A stretch of DNA of 64,000 bases, taken from Collinsella sp. (GTDB taxonomy: Bacteria; Actinomycetota; Coriobacteriia; Coriobacteriales; Coriobacteriaceae). The stretch is taken from the NCBI GenBank assembly GCA_019419455.1, contig DXZW01000044.1:62001-126000 (forward strand). Direction: 5' to 3'. This document shows, piece by piece, positions 16,383-25,043 of the stretch. Made by a program: the position numbers and the translations under genes. Under the pieces are notes generated by a model, which did no database searches, had not been told where the DNA came from, and saw nothing but the letters and a program-made list of their open reading frames with translations. Positions within the stretch are counted from its first letter, which is position 1; each line of letters opens with the position of its first letter.

Positions 16383-17213
16383 ATGGCTGTAAAGCACCTT
16401 AAGCCGACCTCCGCTGGTAGGCGTTGGCAGACGATCTCCGACTTCTCCGAGATCACCTGCACCAAGCCCGAGAAGTCTCTTCTCGAGCCCCTGCCCAAGA
16501 AGGCCGGTCGTAACAACAACGGCCGCATCACCACCCGCCACCAGGGCGGCGGCGTGAAGCGTCGTTACCGCGTGATCGACTTCAAGCGCAACAAGGACGG
16601 CGTGCCCGCCAAGGTTGCCACGATCGAGTACGATCCGAACCGTTCCGCTCGCATCGCTCTGCTGCACTACGCTGACGGTGAGAAGCGCTACATCCTGGCC
16701 CCCAAGGGCCTCGAGGTCGGTCAGACCGTCATGTCCGGTTCTGACGCCGACATCAAGCCGGGCAACGCTCTGCCCCTCGCCGACATCCCCGTCGGTACGC
16801 TCATCCACGCCGTCGAGTTCCAGCCGGGCAAGGGCGCTGCTATCGCCCGTTCCGCCGGTAACTCCTGCCAGCTGATGGGTAAGGAGGGCAAGTACGCTAT
16901 CGTCCGCATGCCTTCCTCCGAGATGCGCCGCATCCTCGTTACCTGCCGCGCCACCGTCGGTGAGGTCGGCAACGCCGATCACTCCAACATCGTCATCGGC
17001 AAGGCCGGCCGTAAGCGTCACATGAACGTGCGCCCGACCGTCCGCGGTACCGTCATGAACCCTGTCGACCACCCGCACGGCGGTGGCGAGGGCAAGAACC
17101 ACACCTCTGGTCGTCCCTCTGTTACCCCCTGGGGTAAGCCGACGAAGGGCCTTCGTACGCGCAAGAAGAAGAAGGTCTCGAACCAGCACATCATTCGTCG
17201 CCGTAAGAAGTAA
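16383..17213 (+). CDS. rplB: 50S ribosomal protein L2
   Basis: L2 (276 residues) is needed for subunit association and peptidyl transfer. The start ATG 16383 gives the family length; the open frame further upstream (to 16308) is not part of the protein. AAAGGGAT is 7 bases before it. The conserved GRNNNGRITTRHQGGGVKRR near residue 38 and the VDHPHGGGEGKN motif with the essential His near 227 are intact. Confidence 0.97.
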   Translation: MAVKHLKPTSAGRRWQTISDFSEITCTKPEKSLLEPLPKKAGRNNNGRITTRHQGGGVKRRYRVIDFKRNKDGVPAKVATIEYDPNRSARIALLHYADGEKRYILAPKGLEVGQTVMSGSDADIKPGNALPLADIPVGTLIHAVEFQPGKGAAIARSAGNSCQLMGKEGKYAIVRMPSSEMRRILVTCRATVGEVGNADHSNIVIGKAGRKRHMNVRPTVRGTVMNPVDHPHGGGEGKNHTSGRPSVTPWGKPTKGLRTRKKKKVSNQHIIRRRKK

Positions 17214-17245
17214 TTTCGGATACCGAGTTTTAGGAGAAAGCACTT

Positions 17246-17506
17246 ATGAGCAGAAGTCTCAAAAAGGGCCCGTTCGTGGAGACTCGCCTTCTCTCGCGTA
17301 TCACCGCGATGAACGAGGCTGGCAAGAAGGACGTCGTGAAGACCTGGTCCCGCGCGTCCACCATCTTCCCCGAGATGGTTGGTCACACCATCGCCGTCCA
17401 CGACGGCCGCAAGCATGTGCCCGTGTATGTTACCGAGTCCATGGTTGGTCACAAGCTCGGCGAGTTCGCGCCGACTCGTACGTTCCGTGGCCACAAGGCC
17501 AAATAG
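17246..17506 (+). CDS. rpsS: 30S ribosomal protein S19
   Basis: S19 (86 residues) forms part of the 30S head with S13. MSRSLKKGPFVE at the N-terminus and the VGHKLGEFAPTRTFRGH C-terminal segment are classic. TAGGAGAAAG precedes ATG 17246, and 14 bases separate it from rplV. Confidence 0.97.
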   Translation: MSRSLKKGPFVETRLLSRITAMNEAGKKDVVKTWSRASTIFPEMVGHTIAVHDGRKHVPVYVTESMVGHKLGEFAPTRTFRGHKAK

Positions 17507-17520
17507 GGGGTTAACCGTAA

Positions 17521-17892
17521 ATGGCAACTAAGTCTATTGAAACTGAGGCCACCGAGGTTCGCGCCGTCGCTAAGTACGTGCGTGTTTCCCCCAGCAAGGC
17601 CCGCCTGGTGGTCGATCTGATCCGCCGCAAGCCTGTCGCTCAGGCCTTCGACATCCTCCACTTCTGCGACCGCGCCGTCGCCGTGGATGTCGAGAAGGTT
17701 CTCCGTTCCGCCGTTGCGAACGCCGAGAACAACAATGGTCTGCGTGCCGACAACCTGGTTGTCGCCGCTGCCTATGTTGACGAGGGTCCGACGCTTAAGC
17801 GCATCCGTCCCCGCGCCAAGGGTTCCGCTTCTCGCATTCTGAAGCGTACTTCCCACATCACCGTCGTCGTTGCTCCTCGAAAGGAGGCGTAA
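17521..17892 (+). CDS. rplV: 50S ribosomal protein L22
   Basis: L22 (123 residues) lines the exit tunnel opposite L4. VRVSPSKARLVVDLIR and the hairpin tip region GPTLKRIRPRAKGSASRI are present. It carries a short N-terminal extension (about 10 residues) rich in Thr and Glu. It is followed 6 bases later by rpsC. Confidence 0.96.
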   Translation: MATKSIETEATEVRAVAKYVRVSPSKARLVVDLIRRKPVAQAFDILHFCDRAVAVDVEKVLRSAVANAENNNGLRADNLVVAAAYVDEGPTLKRIRPRAKGSASRILKRTSHITVVVAPRKEA

Positions 17893-17898
17893 AGCTGT

Positions 17899-18609
17899 AT
17901 GGGTCAGAAAGTCTACCCCACCGGCTTCCGTCTTGGCATCACCGAGAACTGGCGCTCCCGCTGGTTCGCAGAGAAGGATTACGCTAAGACCCTCGGTAAC
18001 GATCTCGAGATCCGCAAGTACCTCGAGAAGCGTCTTTCCCGCGCAGCTGTCTCCCGCGTCGAGATCGAGCGCGCTGGCGACAAGGTGAAGGTCATCATCC
18101 TCACCGCTCGCCCCGGCGTTGTCATCGGTAAGAAGGGTGCCGAGATCGATACCCTCCGCACCGAGCTCGAGAAGGTCGCTGGCGTCTCCAAGGGCCAGCT
18201 CTCCGTCGACGTTGTCGAGATCAAGCGCCCCGAGCTCGACGCCAACCTCGTTGCTCAGTCTATCGCCGAGCAGCTCGAGGGCCGCGTTGCCTTCCGTCGC
18301 GCTATGCGCAAGGCTGTCCAGTCCGCCCGTAAGGCCGGCGCTAAGGGCATCCGTATCCAGTGCTCCGGTCGTCTCGGCGGTGCCGAGATGGGCCGTCGTG
18401 AGTGGTACCGTGAGGGTCGCGTGCCTCTGCACACCCTCCGTGCCAAGATCGACTACGGCACGGCTGTCGCCAGCACCACCATGGGCGCTTGCGGCGTGAA
18501 GGTCTGGATCTACCTGGGCGAGAAGCTCCCGGGCCAGCCTGTTCCCAACCCTGCACTCGAGGGCTCTTCCCGTCCTCGTCGTCGTAACTCCGAGAGGAGG
18601 GGTCAGTAG
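17899..18609 (+). CDS. rpsC: 30S ribosomal protein S3
   Basis: S3 (236 residues) lies at the mRNA entry channel. The N-terminal MGQKVYPTGFRLGI, the KH domain with VIGKKGAEI near residue 75, and the C-terminal GRLGGAEMGRREW block are intact. The C-terminal tail is basic. Its stop codon overlaps the rplP start by one base. Confidence 0.97.
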   Translation: MGQKVYPTGFRLGITENWRSRWFAEKDYAKTLGNDLEIRKYLEKRLSRAAVSRVEIERAGDKVKVIILTARPGVVIGKKGAEIDTLRTELEKVAGVSKGQLSVDVVEIKRPELDANLVAQSIAEQLEGRVAFRRAMRKAVQSARKAGAKGIRIQCSGRLGGAEMGRREWYREGRVPLHTLRAKIDYGTAVASTTMGACGVKVWIYLGEKLPGQPVPNPALEGSSRPRRRNSERRGQ

Positions 18610-19112
18610 TGCTTGCCCCTAAGCGTATTCTTCACCGCAAGGTGCAGCGTGGCTCCATGAAGGGCCAGGCCAAGGGTAATACCGAGCTGCATTTCGGCGA
18701 GTTTGGTATCCAGGCTCTCGAGGCCCATTGGATCACCAACCGTCAGATCGAGGCCGCTCGTATTGCCATGACCCGCTACATGAAGCGTGGCGGTCGTGTC
18801 TACATCACGATCTTCCCCGATAAGCCCATCACCAAGAAGCCTGCCGAGACTCGCATGGGTTCTGGTAAGGGTAACCCCGAGGAGTGGGTGGCCGTCGTCA
18901 AGCCCGGCCGCATCATGTTCGAGGTCAAGGGCGTGCCCGAGGAGGTCGCTCGCGAGGCTCTGCGTCTTGCACAGCACAAGCTTCCCATCAAGACCAAGAT
19001 TGTTGCTGCTAAGAACGCTGAGCAGCGCATCGAGAAGGAGATGGCTGAGGAGGCCGCTCTCGAGGCCAAGTGGGCTGCTGAGGACGCCGCCGCCGCCAAG
19101 GAGGAGAACTAA
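18609..19112 (+). CDS. rplP: 50S ribosomal protein L16 with long acidic tail
   Basis: L16 (167 residues) helps position tRNA in the A site. The conserved core runs to about residue 137 (MLAPKR start, GSGKGNPEEWVAVVKPGRI block). The GTG start overlaps the rpsC stop. After the core there is a tail of about 30 residues rich in Ala and Glu (AEEAALEAKWAAEDAAAAK), absent from the usual 136-140-residue protein. Frame and codon use are continuous, so the tail is genuine. It overlaps rpmC by one base. Confidence 0.95.
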   Translation: MLAPKRILHRKVQRGSMKGQAKGNTELHFGEFGIQALEAHWITNRQIEAARIAMTRYMKRGGRVYITIFPDKPITKKPAETRMGSGKGNPEEWVAVVKPGRIMFEVKGVPEEVAREALRLAQHKLPIKTKIVAAKNAEQRIEKEMAEEAALEAKWAAEDAAAAKEEN

Positions 19113-19327
19113 TGAAGCCCGCAGAGATTCGTGAGCTCTCGGACGCTCAGCTCGTTGAGAAGCTGAAGGAAATGCGCGCCGAGCTCTTTAACCTTCGTTT
19201 CCAGATGGCCACCAGCCAGCTGGACAACACCGCTCGCGTCAACACCGTGAAGAAGGACATCGCTCGCGTCCTCACGGAGCAGCGCGCCCGCGAGATCGCA
19301 GCGGAGAAGTCCGCTGTCGCCGAGTAG
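19112..19327 (+). CDS. rpmC: 50S ribosomal protein L29
   Basis: L29 (71 residues) is a small helical tunnel-exit protein. EIRELSDAQLVEKLKEMRAE and the FNLRFQMATSQLDNTARV block match. Its ATG overlaps the rplP stop (TAATG). Confidence 0.95.
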   Translation: MKPAEIRELSDAQLVEKLKEMRAELFNLRFQMATSQLDNTARVNTVKKDIARVLTEQRAREIAAEKSAVAE

Positions 19328-19343
19328 GACCTAAGGAGAGAAC

Positions 19344-19604
19344 ATGACTGATTCGCGTAACTCGCGTAAGGTCCGTACGGGTGTCGTTACCTCCGTCTCC
19401 GGTGCCAAGACCATCGTTGTCACCATCACCGAGCGCAAGCGTCACCCCAAGTACGGCAAGATGATGACCAGCTCCAAGAAGCTGCACGCTCACGACGAGG
19501 AGTGCACGGCTGGCGTGGGCGATACCGTCCGCGTTATGGAGACCCGTCCTATGTCCAAGATGAAGCGTTGGCGCCTCATCGAGGTCGTCGAGCGCGCTAA
19601 ATAA
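19344..19604 (+). CDS. rpsQ: 30S ribosomal protein S17
   Basis: S17 (86 residues) is an OB-fold primary binder of 16S rRNA. RKVRTGVVTSVSGAKTIVV and the DTVRVMETRPMSKMKRWRL segment are diagnostic. AAGGAGAG precedes ATG 19344. A 118-base gap with structured RNA separates it from rplN. Confidence 0.96.
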   Translation: MTDSRNSRKVRTGVVTSVSGAKTIVVTITERKRHPKYGKMMTSSKKLHAHDEECTAGVGDTVRVMETRPMSKMKRWRLIEVVERAK

Positions 19605-19631
19605 GCAGTCGCTCTTACGACTTGTACGTTT

Positions 19632-19697
19632 CCGAAGATGTGCGTATGCCTGGCTTGCATACCACGGGCCGCATAACGGCTGCGCACCTCTCTTCGG
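19632..19697 (+). ncRNA. Three-way-junction RNA upstream of rplN
   Basis: CCGAAGA (19632-19638) pairs with TCTTCGG (19691-19697), continued after a 4-base bulge by TGTGC(G) with TGCGCA (19681-19686). The stem encloses two hairpins: GTATGC / GCATAC (19644-19662) and GCCG / CGGC (19668-19680). It ends 26 bases before the rplN start. It is a candidate autoregulatory leader for the rplN-rplX segment; the binding protein is unknown. Confidence 0.55.
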
Positions 19698-19722
19698 TTC
19701 TTAGTTCGGAGGAACATCTACC

Positions 19723-20091
19723 ATGATTCAGATGCAAACCATGCTGAACGTCGCCGACAACTCCGGCGCTCGCAAGATTCGCTGCATCAAGGTGCTTGGC
19801 GGTTCCAAGCGTCGTTATGCAGGCATCGGCGATGTGTTCATCGGTGCTGTCCAGGAGGCTACCCCTGGCGCCAACGTCAAGAAGAAGGACGTTGTCCGTT
19901 GCGTCGTCGTTCGCACCGTTAAGGAGATCCGCCGCAAGGATGGCTCCTACATTCGCTTTGATGAGAACGCCTGCGTTGTCATCAACAACGATGGTTCGCC
20001 CGTCGGCACCCGTATCTTCGGGCCCGTCGCTCGCGAGCTTCGTGACAAGAAGTACATGAAGATCGTCTCGCTCGCTCCCGAGACCCTGTAG
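19723..20091 (+). CDS. rplN: 50S ribosomal protein L14
   Basis: L14 (122 residues) sits at the intersubunit interface. MIQMQTMLNVADNSGARKI and the GSPVGTRIFGPVARELR block are the family signature. CGGAGGAA precedes ATG 19723. In many bacteria this gene begins the spc operon; here it follows a structured leader. Confidence 0.97.
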   Translation: MIQMQTMLNVADNSGARKIRCIKVLGGSKRRYAGIGDVFIGAVQEATPGANVKKKDVVRCVVVRTVKEIRRKDGSYIRFDENACVVINNDGSPVGTRIFGPVARELRDKKYMKIVSLAPETL

Positions 20092-20104
20092 TTAGGGGAG
20101 ATAT

Positions 20105-20410
20105 ATGTATATCAAGAAGGGCGATAAGGTCCAGGTTCTCTCTGGTAAGGATCGCGGCAAGCAGGGCGTTGTCCTGCGTGCTCTCCCTGCCGAGAACAAG
20201 GTCGTTGTCGAGGGCGTTTCGGTCGTCAAGAAGGCCGTCAAGCCCAACGCTGCCAACCAGCAGGGCGGCATCGTTTCGCAGGAGGCTCCCATCGACGCCT
20301 CCAACGTCAATCTCGTCTGCCCCGAGTGCGGTAAGGTTACCCGCGTCGGTCACGAGAAGGACGGCAAGAACAAGCTGCGCGTCTGCAAGAAGTGCGGCCA
20401 CAAGTTCTAA
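20105..20410 (+). CDS. rplX: 50S ribosomal protein L24
   Basis: L24 (101 residues) starts large-subunit assembly. The KOW motif region KKGDKVQVLSGKDRGKQG opens the protein, and a four-cysteine set in the C-terminal half (CPECGKV ... CKKCGH) looks like a zinc ribbon. It is the last gene of the run: a terminator follows instead of rplE. Confidence 0.96.
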   Translation: MYIKKGDKVQVLSGKDRGKQGVVLRALPAENKVVVEGVSVVKKAVKPNAANQQGGIVSQEAPIDASNVNLVCPECGKVTRVGHEKDGKNKLRVCKKCGHKF

Positions 20411-20437
20411 GCTGCCCGCAACATCAAGTTGCTAGCA

Positions 20438-20472
20438 AAGGCCCGGATGCCATGGCACCCGGGCCTTTTTCT
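20438..20472 (+). terminator. Intrinsic terminator after rplX
   Basis: AAGGCCCGGATGCC pairs with GGCACCCGGGCCTT (one mismatch), followed by TTTTTC. It ends the ribosomal operon 27 bases after the rplX stop. Confidence 0.9.
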
Positions 20473-21177
20473 ATCCCTACTCGATGGCTTCGGTTCTGCC
20501 GTCCTGTCATTCCGGTTGCATCCAGTTTTCGGTGCCGTCTCGAATCGAGTGCCGCCAGGTGACACCCTGTCGCGTTTCGTCGGCTTCGGGGACAAAAGTC
20601 GGGACAACTCCAAAAACTATTTTCGAACTCAGGGCTTTGAGTTTTTGTTTTTGTCCCAAAGGGCGCGGCGGGATGCCTTTGGAGGCTCGATAGCGCCAAA
20701 AACGCCCGTTTTGAAACTTAAATGCCTTTTCGCGTGCAAGCCGCCAGCTGCAATAGGAAGTGAATCAACGCAGGTGGCTTTCAAGCAGTTTGCAAAACTG
20801 CAGGTCGCAGGTCTTCATTGCCAGTAGGAGAAATGAGTAGTCTCAGGTGGCTTGCCCATGAGTTGACGAACGGGATTTGAGATTACGCTGACGTCCGGAA
20901 ACGCTTCGAGCACGGCGTTACGTTTTTGGGGTTTGGGCGTAGCCCCTGCACCCGCGAGCGCGGGCCTTAAGCCCGCCGAGAGGGTGACGCGTCGAAAACG
21001 AAGGGGAAAGAGAGAAGGGGCCGTCCCTATCATTCAGGTTGCGACCGAAGAAGACAAGGAGACCCCCTGAGCCTGAATGATGCCCCACAGACCGCGTCCG
21101 ACCGAGCTCAAGCCGAGCTTTTCCTGACGTCCGCCTTCGCGAAGATGATGGCTGGATTGGCTATGGATTGGCAACAC
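20473..21177. other. Non-coding junction between rplX and the IS3 remnant
   Basis: About 700 bases without a convincing gene. Short open frames here (for example 20429-20827) have no family likeness and poor codon pattern. The composition is more even and less GNC-like than neighbouring genes. A hairpin, CGCGAGCGCGGGCC with nearby complement, lies near 20950-20985, and TCATTCAGG / CCTGAATGA (about 21031 and 21071) form an inverted pair that may be old element ends. This is likely rearrangement debris. Confidence 0.5.
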
Positions 21178-21660
21178 TTATTTGGACGATTCCGGGAGGG
21201 ACGGCCCCGCCTCCCTGAACTCGACCGGCGACATGTAGCCCAGCGTCGAGTGGATCCTGAAGTTGTTGTACCAGTGCACGTAATCCAAGAGCTTGGCTCG
21301 GAGCTCGCGCGTCCCTCCTCGGTCCTTCGGAGTGGCCGACGATCTCCCCGTTGCAGAGGTCGACGAGCGGGCAGACGTAGTTCCACGACGCCCCGACGCG
21401 CACGCAGACCAAGTCGCTGCATATATGGGTGCACGGCGCCCTGCCGCCGAAGCCGCGCGCGACGACGTTCGACACGTCGGCCTCGTTGACCGCCCCGGGG
21501 TGCACCTTGAACCTCTTCCTGCCGTATGCGCCGGCCAGGCCGTTCTCCCTCATGATGCGGCAGACGCGGCGCCGGCTGACGGTAACGCCCGACCTCCCGG
21601 GCGACGCCTTGATCTTGCGCGATCCGTTCCGGCCCTTGCTGGCGGCGTGCGCCGCCGCGG
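21178..21660 (-). pseudogene. IS3-family transposase (OrfB) remnant
   Basis: The reverse strand encodes pieces of an IS3-type DDE transposase. The upstream piece contains GSRKIKA, SRRRVCRIMRENGL and WNYVCPLVDLCNGEIVGHS. The downstream piece, in another frame, reads RELRAKLLDYVHWYNNFRIH, then STLGYMSPVEFREAG, and ends at the stop 21178. About 60 residues that normally lie between them are missing, together with the N-terminal part, so this is a deletion derivative that cannot transpose. It abuts a broken mtnN gene. Confidence 0.85.
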
Positions 21661-21665
21661 CCGCC

Positions 21666-21952
21666 GTCGCCCCCGACATTAAGGTCCTCAAGGGCCGCGT
21701 CGTCTCCGGCGACCAGTTCGTCTCGCCCGCGGAACAGAAGGAGCGAATCCTCGCGACCTTCGGCGACCTGTGCTGCGAGATGGAGGGCTGCACCATCGCG
21801 CAGGCCGCTTATCTCAACGGCGTGCCCCTCGTCGTCGTGCGCGCCATCAGCGACAAGCCCTGCGCCGAGGGCCGGGTCGTGACTACAACACTTTCGAGAA
21901 GAAGGCCGCCTGCGACTGCGCCCGCATCGCCGCGCGCATGGTTAAGCTTTAG
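21666..21952 (+). pseudogene. mtnN: MTA/SAH nucleosidase C-terminal remnant
   Basis: The forward strand encodes the C-terminal half of 5'-methylthioadenosine/S-adenosylhomocysteine nucleosidase: GRVVSGDQFVSPAEQKERIL, then CCEMEGCTIAQAAYLNGVP with the catalytic Glu region, then VVVRAISDKPCAEG. The reading then shifts frame near 21885, and the remaining family tail (DYNTFEKKAA...) is in another frame to the TAG at 21950-21952. The first half is missing and replaced by the IS3 remnant. A truncated and frameshifted pseudogene is the simplest reading. Confidence 0.85.
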
Positions 21953-21956
21953 GCCC

Positions 21957-22008
21957 TGCGCGCCGGGGCCCTTCTTTATGTTGGGACCCCGGCGCGCCGG
22001 GCCCTTTC
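21957..22008 (+). terminator. Hairpin after the mtnN remnant
   Basis: GCGCGCCGGGGCCC pairs with GGACCCCGGCGCGC around a short AT-rich loop. It was probably the terminator of the original mtnN transcript. Confidence 0.6.
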
Positions 22009-22178
22009 CAAAGCGAAGTGTCGAGCCGAAGTGTTGAGCGTCGGCCCTGAATGTTCAATGGCCGTTGTTTTCTGCCCCTCAAGTGGTGGACTTTTCCTCG
22101 GAGCTGTTGATTCCCCCACGCGCCCCCTTCCGTTCTCTGTTCTCCCCTTATACTCCTTGTACGAGGAGGTAAGAAGTC

Positions 22179-24920
22179 ATGGACAAGACCACACAGGACA
22201 GCTTGGCAAAGAAACCCGTCGACATGAGGGACAGGATTCTCGAGCATCTCGAGGCCCTCACCTCTGCCGTCTCGCTCGACGACCTTGCCCGTCTGTCCAC
22301 CTCCGACATCGCCGAGACGCTCATCATCTCCAGGAGCCTGGCGAGCCAGTACCTCAACGACCTTGTTCGCGCCGGTCTTGTGGTTAAGGTGGCGGGCAGG
22401 CCTGTCCGTTATTTTCATCGCCGCGCGTTCCAGAAGCGTTTTCAGGTAAAGCTCTCTGCAAGCGAGTACGCCTCGCTCGCCGACCTCATCCAGGCGACGG
22501 GAATCGCCGATCACCGCGACTTCGCGCGTGCCGTGGGCTTCGACATGAGCCTCAGCTCCGTTGTCGAGCAGTGCAAGGCTGCGGTTCAGTACCCTCCGTT
22601 TGGCCTGCCCATCCTCTTGAGCGGCGGCGTGGGTGTCGGTAAGTCTTTCCTTTCTCGCCTTGTGTACGAGTACGGCAAGAACCAGGGCTTGCTGTCCCGC
22701 GACTCCTCCTATGTGCGCATCGACTGCGCCGGGGTCCCGGACGCCGCCTCGTTCAACGGGCTTCTTGACGAGTCGATCGCGAAAGCGCGCGGGGGTGTGG
22801 TCTTTGTCAACGGCATCGAGGCACTCTCTCCCTCTGCGATGGAGCACTGCCTTGCGACGGCCCTCGGGCTCGATGCCTCCCAGGATGCGCCGCGCGCTCG
22901 CCTCGTTCTTTCGACGACGCTTTCCGCCGATGACCTGAAGGTTTCCTCGGCCTACAGCAAAATGCCCATCTGTGCCCGCGTCCCCTCACTCAAGGAGCGG
23001 ACCCCCGAGGAGCGCGAGGATCTCATCTTGAGCTTCCTGCGCAGCGAGGGGTGCCGAATCGGTTCTGATGTGAAGATCAGCCGCGGCGCATACCGTTGCC
23101 TCGTGAACGCGGACTTTTCCGATAACATCGCCGGCTTGCGCGCCTGCGTGACGAACTGCTGCGCCAAAGCGTTCCTCAATCGCGAGGGCGACTACGTCGT
23201 CGTTCGCCCGTATCTTCTTCCCAGCGGGCTCCTCTCCTCCGCGCAGATCGATCAACAGCCCGACGATGGCGTTCTGATCGACGCGTCTCTGGATGCCGCC
23301 GAGAGCACAGGGCCGGTCGAGCAGGCGCTCGATGCCCTGTGCTCCCTCGATGAGCGATTCTGCGCCGGGGAGCTCTCTGTCTCCGAGCTTGTCTCGCAAG
23401 CTGTCTCCGCTGTGCGCGGCGTTGAGGATCACTTGATCTTCGACCACGGCGTCGCCTCCTCGAGGTCGCGCGCCTTCGAGCGCGTCGTGGGCGCGGTCCT
23501 TGCCGACGCAGGCTCTTCTTATGGCATCGAGCTTTCGAGGAAGGTCGCTTTTCTACTGGCCCAGGAGATTTGCCTGCAGTTGTGGCCGGGTATCGGCCTG
23601 GCTAAGCGAAAGTCTGCCTGTGCGGAGCAAATCTCCCATCTCCTCGGTGCCGTGACCTCCGAATTGCCGTTTGCCTCGAGTGTCTCCGATCAGGTCGCCG
23701 CAGACGTGGAAGGGGCGCTGGGAATCTCGCTCGATCACTTCACGAAGACGCTTCTGACGCTGTGCGTCGCATCGGAGTCTCGCGATGCGAAGGCCCTTCG
23801 GACGCTCTGCGTCATCTTGTCCCACGGCTACTCAACGGCGACGAGCATCGCCGACGCGGCGAACCGTATGCTCGGCATGCATGTGTACGAGGCTGTCGAC
23901 ATGCCCTACGACCAGCAGCTGAAGGACATCGTCGGTCTGCTCCAGCGCCTCGTCGACCGCCATTCCTACTGCACCGGGGTCGTGTTCCTCGTCGACATGG
24001 GCTCCTTGGAGGAGGCCTATAAGGCCCTCGAGAACGTTACCGACTCCACTATCGGCGTGGTGAACAACGTCTCTACCGGTCTTGCGCTCGAGATCGGGGT
24101 CGGGCTGCTCGGCGGCAAGTCCATCGCCGAGGTTCTTGGCGATGCGACCGCCGCGTGCGTGACGCACTGCAAGGTGATCGAGCGCGTCAACCGTGAGGAC
24201 GCCATCGTCTTCTGCTCCGAGTCCGGGGTCGACGCCGCGGAGAGGATACGCCAGCTCGTCTCGCAGAGCCTCCCGCGCACCATAGGCGCGCGCCTGCTCA
24301 CGAGGCCCTTCAAGCAGCTCGTCGCGAACGGGTCGAACGACGCCGTTTTCTCCGAGCACCGCGTCTGCGCCGTCATCGGCACGGGAGACCCCGGGGTCGC
24401 CTCCGTCCCCTTCGTCGCCCTCGAGGACATCATGTCGACGGCGTCCGCCTCTAAGGTTGATGCCGTGTTCGGCAGGTGGCTTGACGCTTCCGAGCTCTCT
24501 TCTTTCCACGAGAAGCTGCTCTCGAACATGACGCTGCAGAACGTCATCCGCTCCATCACCATCCTCGACCCGGAGCGGCTATTCCATGAGATCGAGAGCG
24601 CCGTGCACGAGCTTCAGCGCAGGACAGGCGAGAAGATCGGCAGCAACGCCATCATTGGGCTCTACGTTCACCTCTGCTGTCTCGTCGAGCGCCTTGTTAC
24701 CAGAAACCCCATTGAGACCTACGTTGGCCAGGACCGCTTCGAGGAGGAACGCGCCGATTTCATCGAGTCCTTCAGGCAGAGCTTCTCGAGCATCTCGACG
24801 CGCTATCGCGTAGAGGTTCCCGTAAGCGAGATCGCATATGTCTTCGACTACATAAGCGTGAGCGCCGCCCCGGCGCGAGAAGAGCGCCTCGGCTCCTCGG
24901 ACCTCCTGCTCGACGAGTGA
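22179..24920 (+). CDS. LevR-like PTS-responsive transcriptional regulator
   Basis: This 913-residue regulator has an N-terminal helix-turn-helix (about 20-75), an AAA+ ATPase domain with Walker A SGGVGVGKS near 148-156, a PTS EIIA-mannose-like domain (ILSHGYSTATSIADAANRM near 546-565, with a candidate phospho-His) and a C-terminal PRD (NAIIGLYVHLCCLVERL near 823). This is the LevR/ManR architecture. The GAFTGA loop that contacts sigma-54 is not visible, and the Walker B segment reads GGVVFVNGIEAL without the usual acidic pair. It may therefore act without sigma-54 or be partly degenerate. It probably controls the downstream PTS genes in response to phosphorylation. Confidence 0.85.
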   Translation: MDKTTQDSLAKKPVDMRDRILEHLEALTSAVSLDDLARLSTSDIAETLIISRSLASQYLNDLVRAGLVVKVAGRPVRYFHRRAFQKRFQVKLSASEYASLADLIQATGIADHRDFARAVGFDMSLSSVVEQCKAAVQYPPFGLPILLSGGVGVGKSFLSRLVYEYGKNQGLLSRDSSYVRIDCAGVPDAASFNGLLDESIAKARGGVVFVNGIEALSPSAMEHCLATALGLDASQDAPRARLVLSTTLSADDLKVSSAYSKMPICARVPSLKERTPEEREDLILSFLRSEGCRIGSDVKISRGAYRCLVNADFSDNIAGLRACVTNCCAKAFLNREGDYVVVRPYLLPSGLLSSAQIDQQPDDGVLIDASLDAAESTGPVEQALDALCSLDERFCAGELSVSELVSQAVSAVRGVEDHLIFDHGVASSRSRAFERVVGAVLADAGSSYGIELSRKVAFLLAQEICLQLWPGIGLAKRKSACAEQISHLLGAVTSELPFASSVSDQVAADVEGALGISLDHFTKTLLTLCVASESRDAKALRTLCVILSHGYSTATSIADAANRMLGMHVYEAVDMPYDQQLKDIVGLLQRLVDRHSYCTGVVFLVDMGSLEEAYKALENVTDSTIGVVNNVSTGLALEIGVGLLGGKSIAEVLGDATAACVTHCKVIERVNREDAIVFCSESGVDAAERIRQLVSQSLPRTIGARLLTRPFKQLVANGSNDAVFSEHRVCAVIGTGDPGVASVPFVALEDIMSTASASKVDAVFGRWLDASELSSFHEKLLSNMTLQNVIRSITILDPERLFHEIESAVHELQRRTGEKIGSNAIIGLYVHLCCLVERLVTRNPIETYVGQDRFEEERADFIESFRQSFSSISTRYRVEVPVSEIAYVFDYISVSAAPAREERLGSSDLLLDE

Positions 24921-25043
24921 CCTTCCCCGCGCCGCCGCAAGCTGACCGCGCGTCCTCAATAATCCGATAACCCCTTGCCCGGCGCGAATCCGGATAGCGC
25001 CGAGGCAGTACCGAACGTAAAACTTCATTTGATAGGAGCAAAC

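Noticed and set aside
24921..25043. Sigma-54 promoter before the PTS genes
   Set aside because: No GG-N10-GC pair with the right flanking bases was found.
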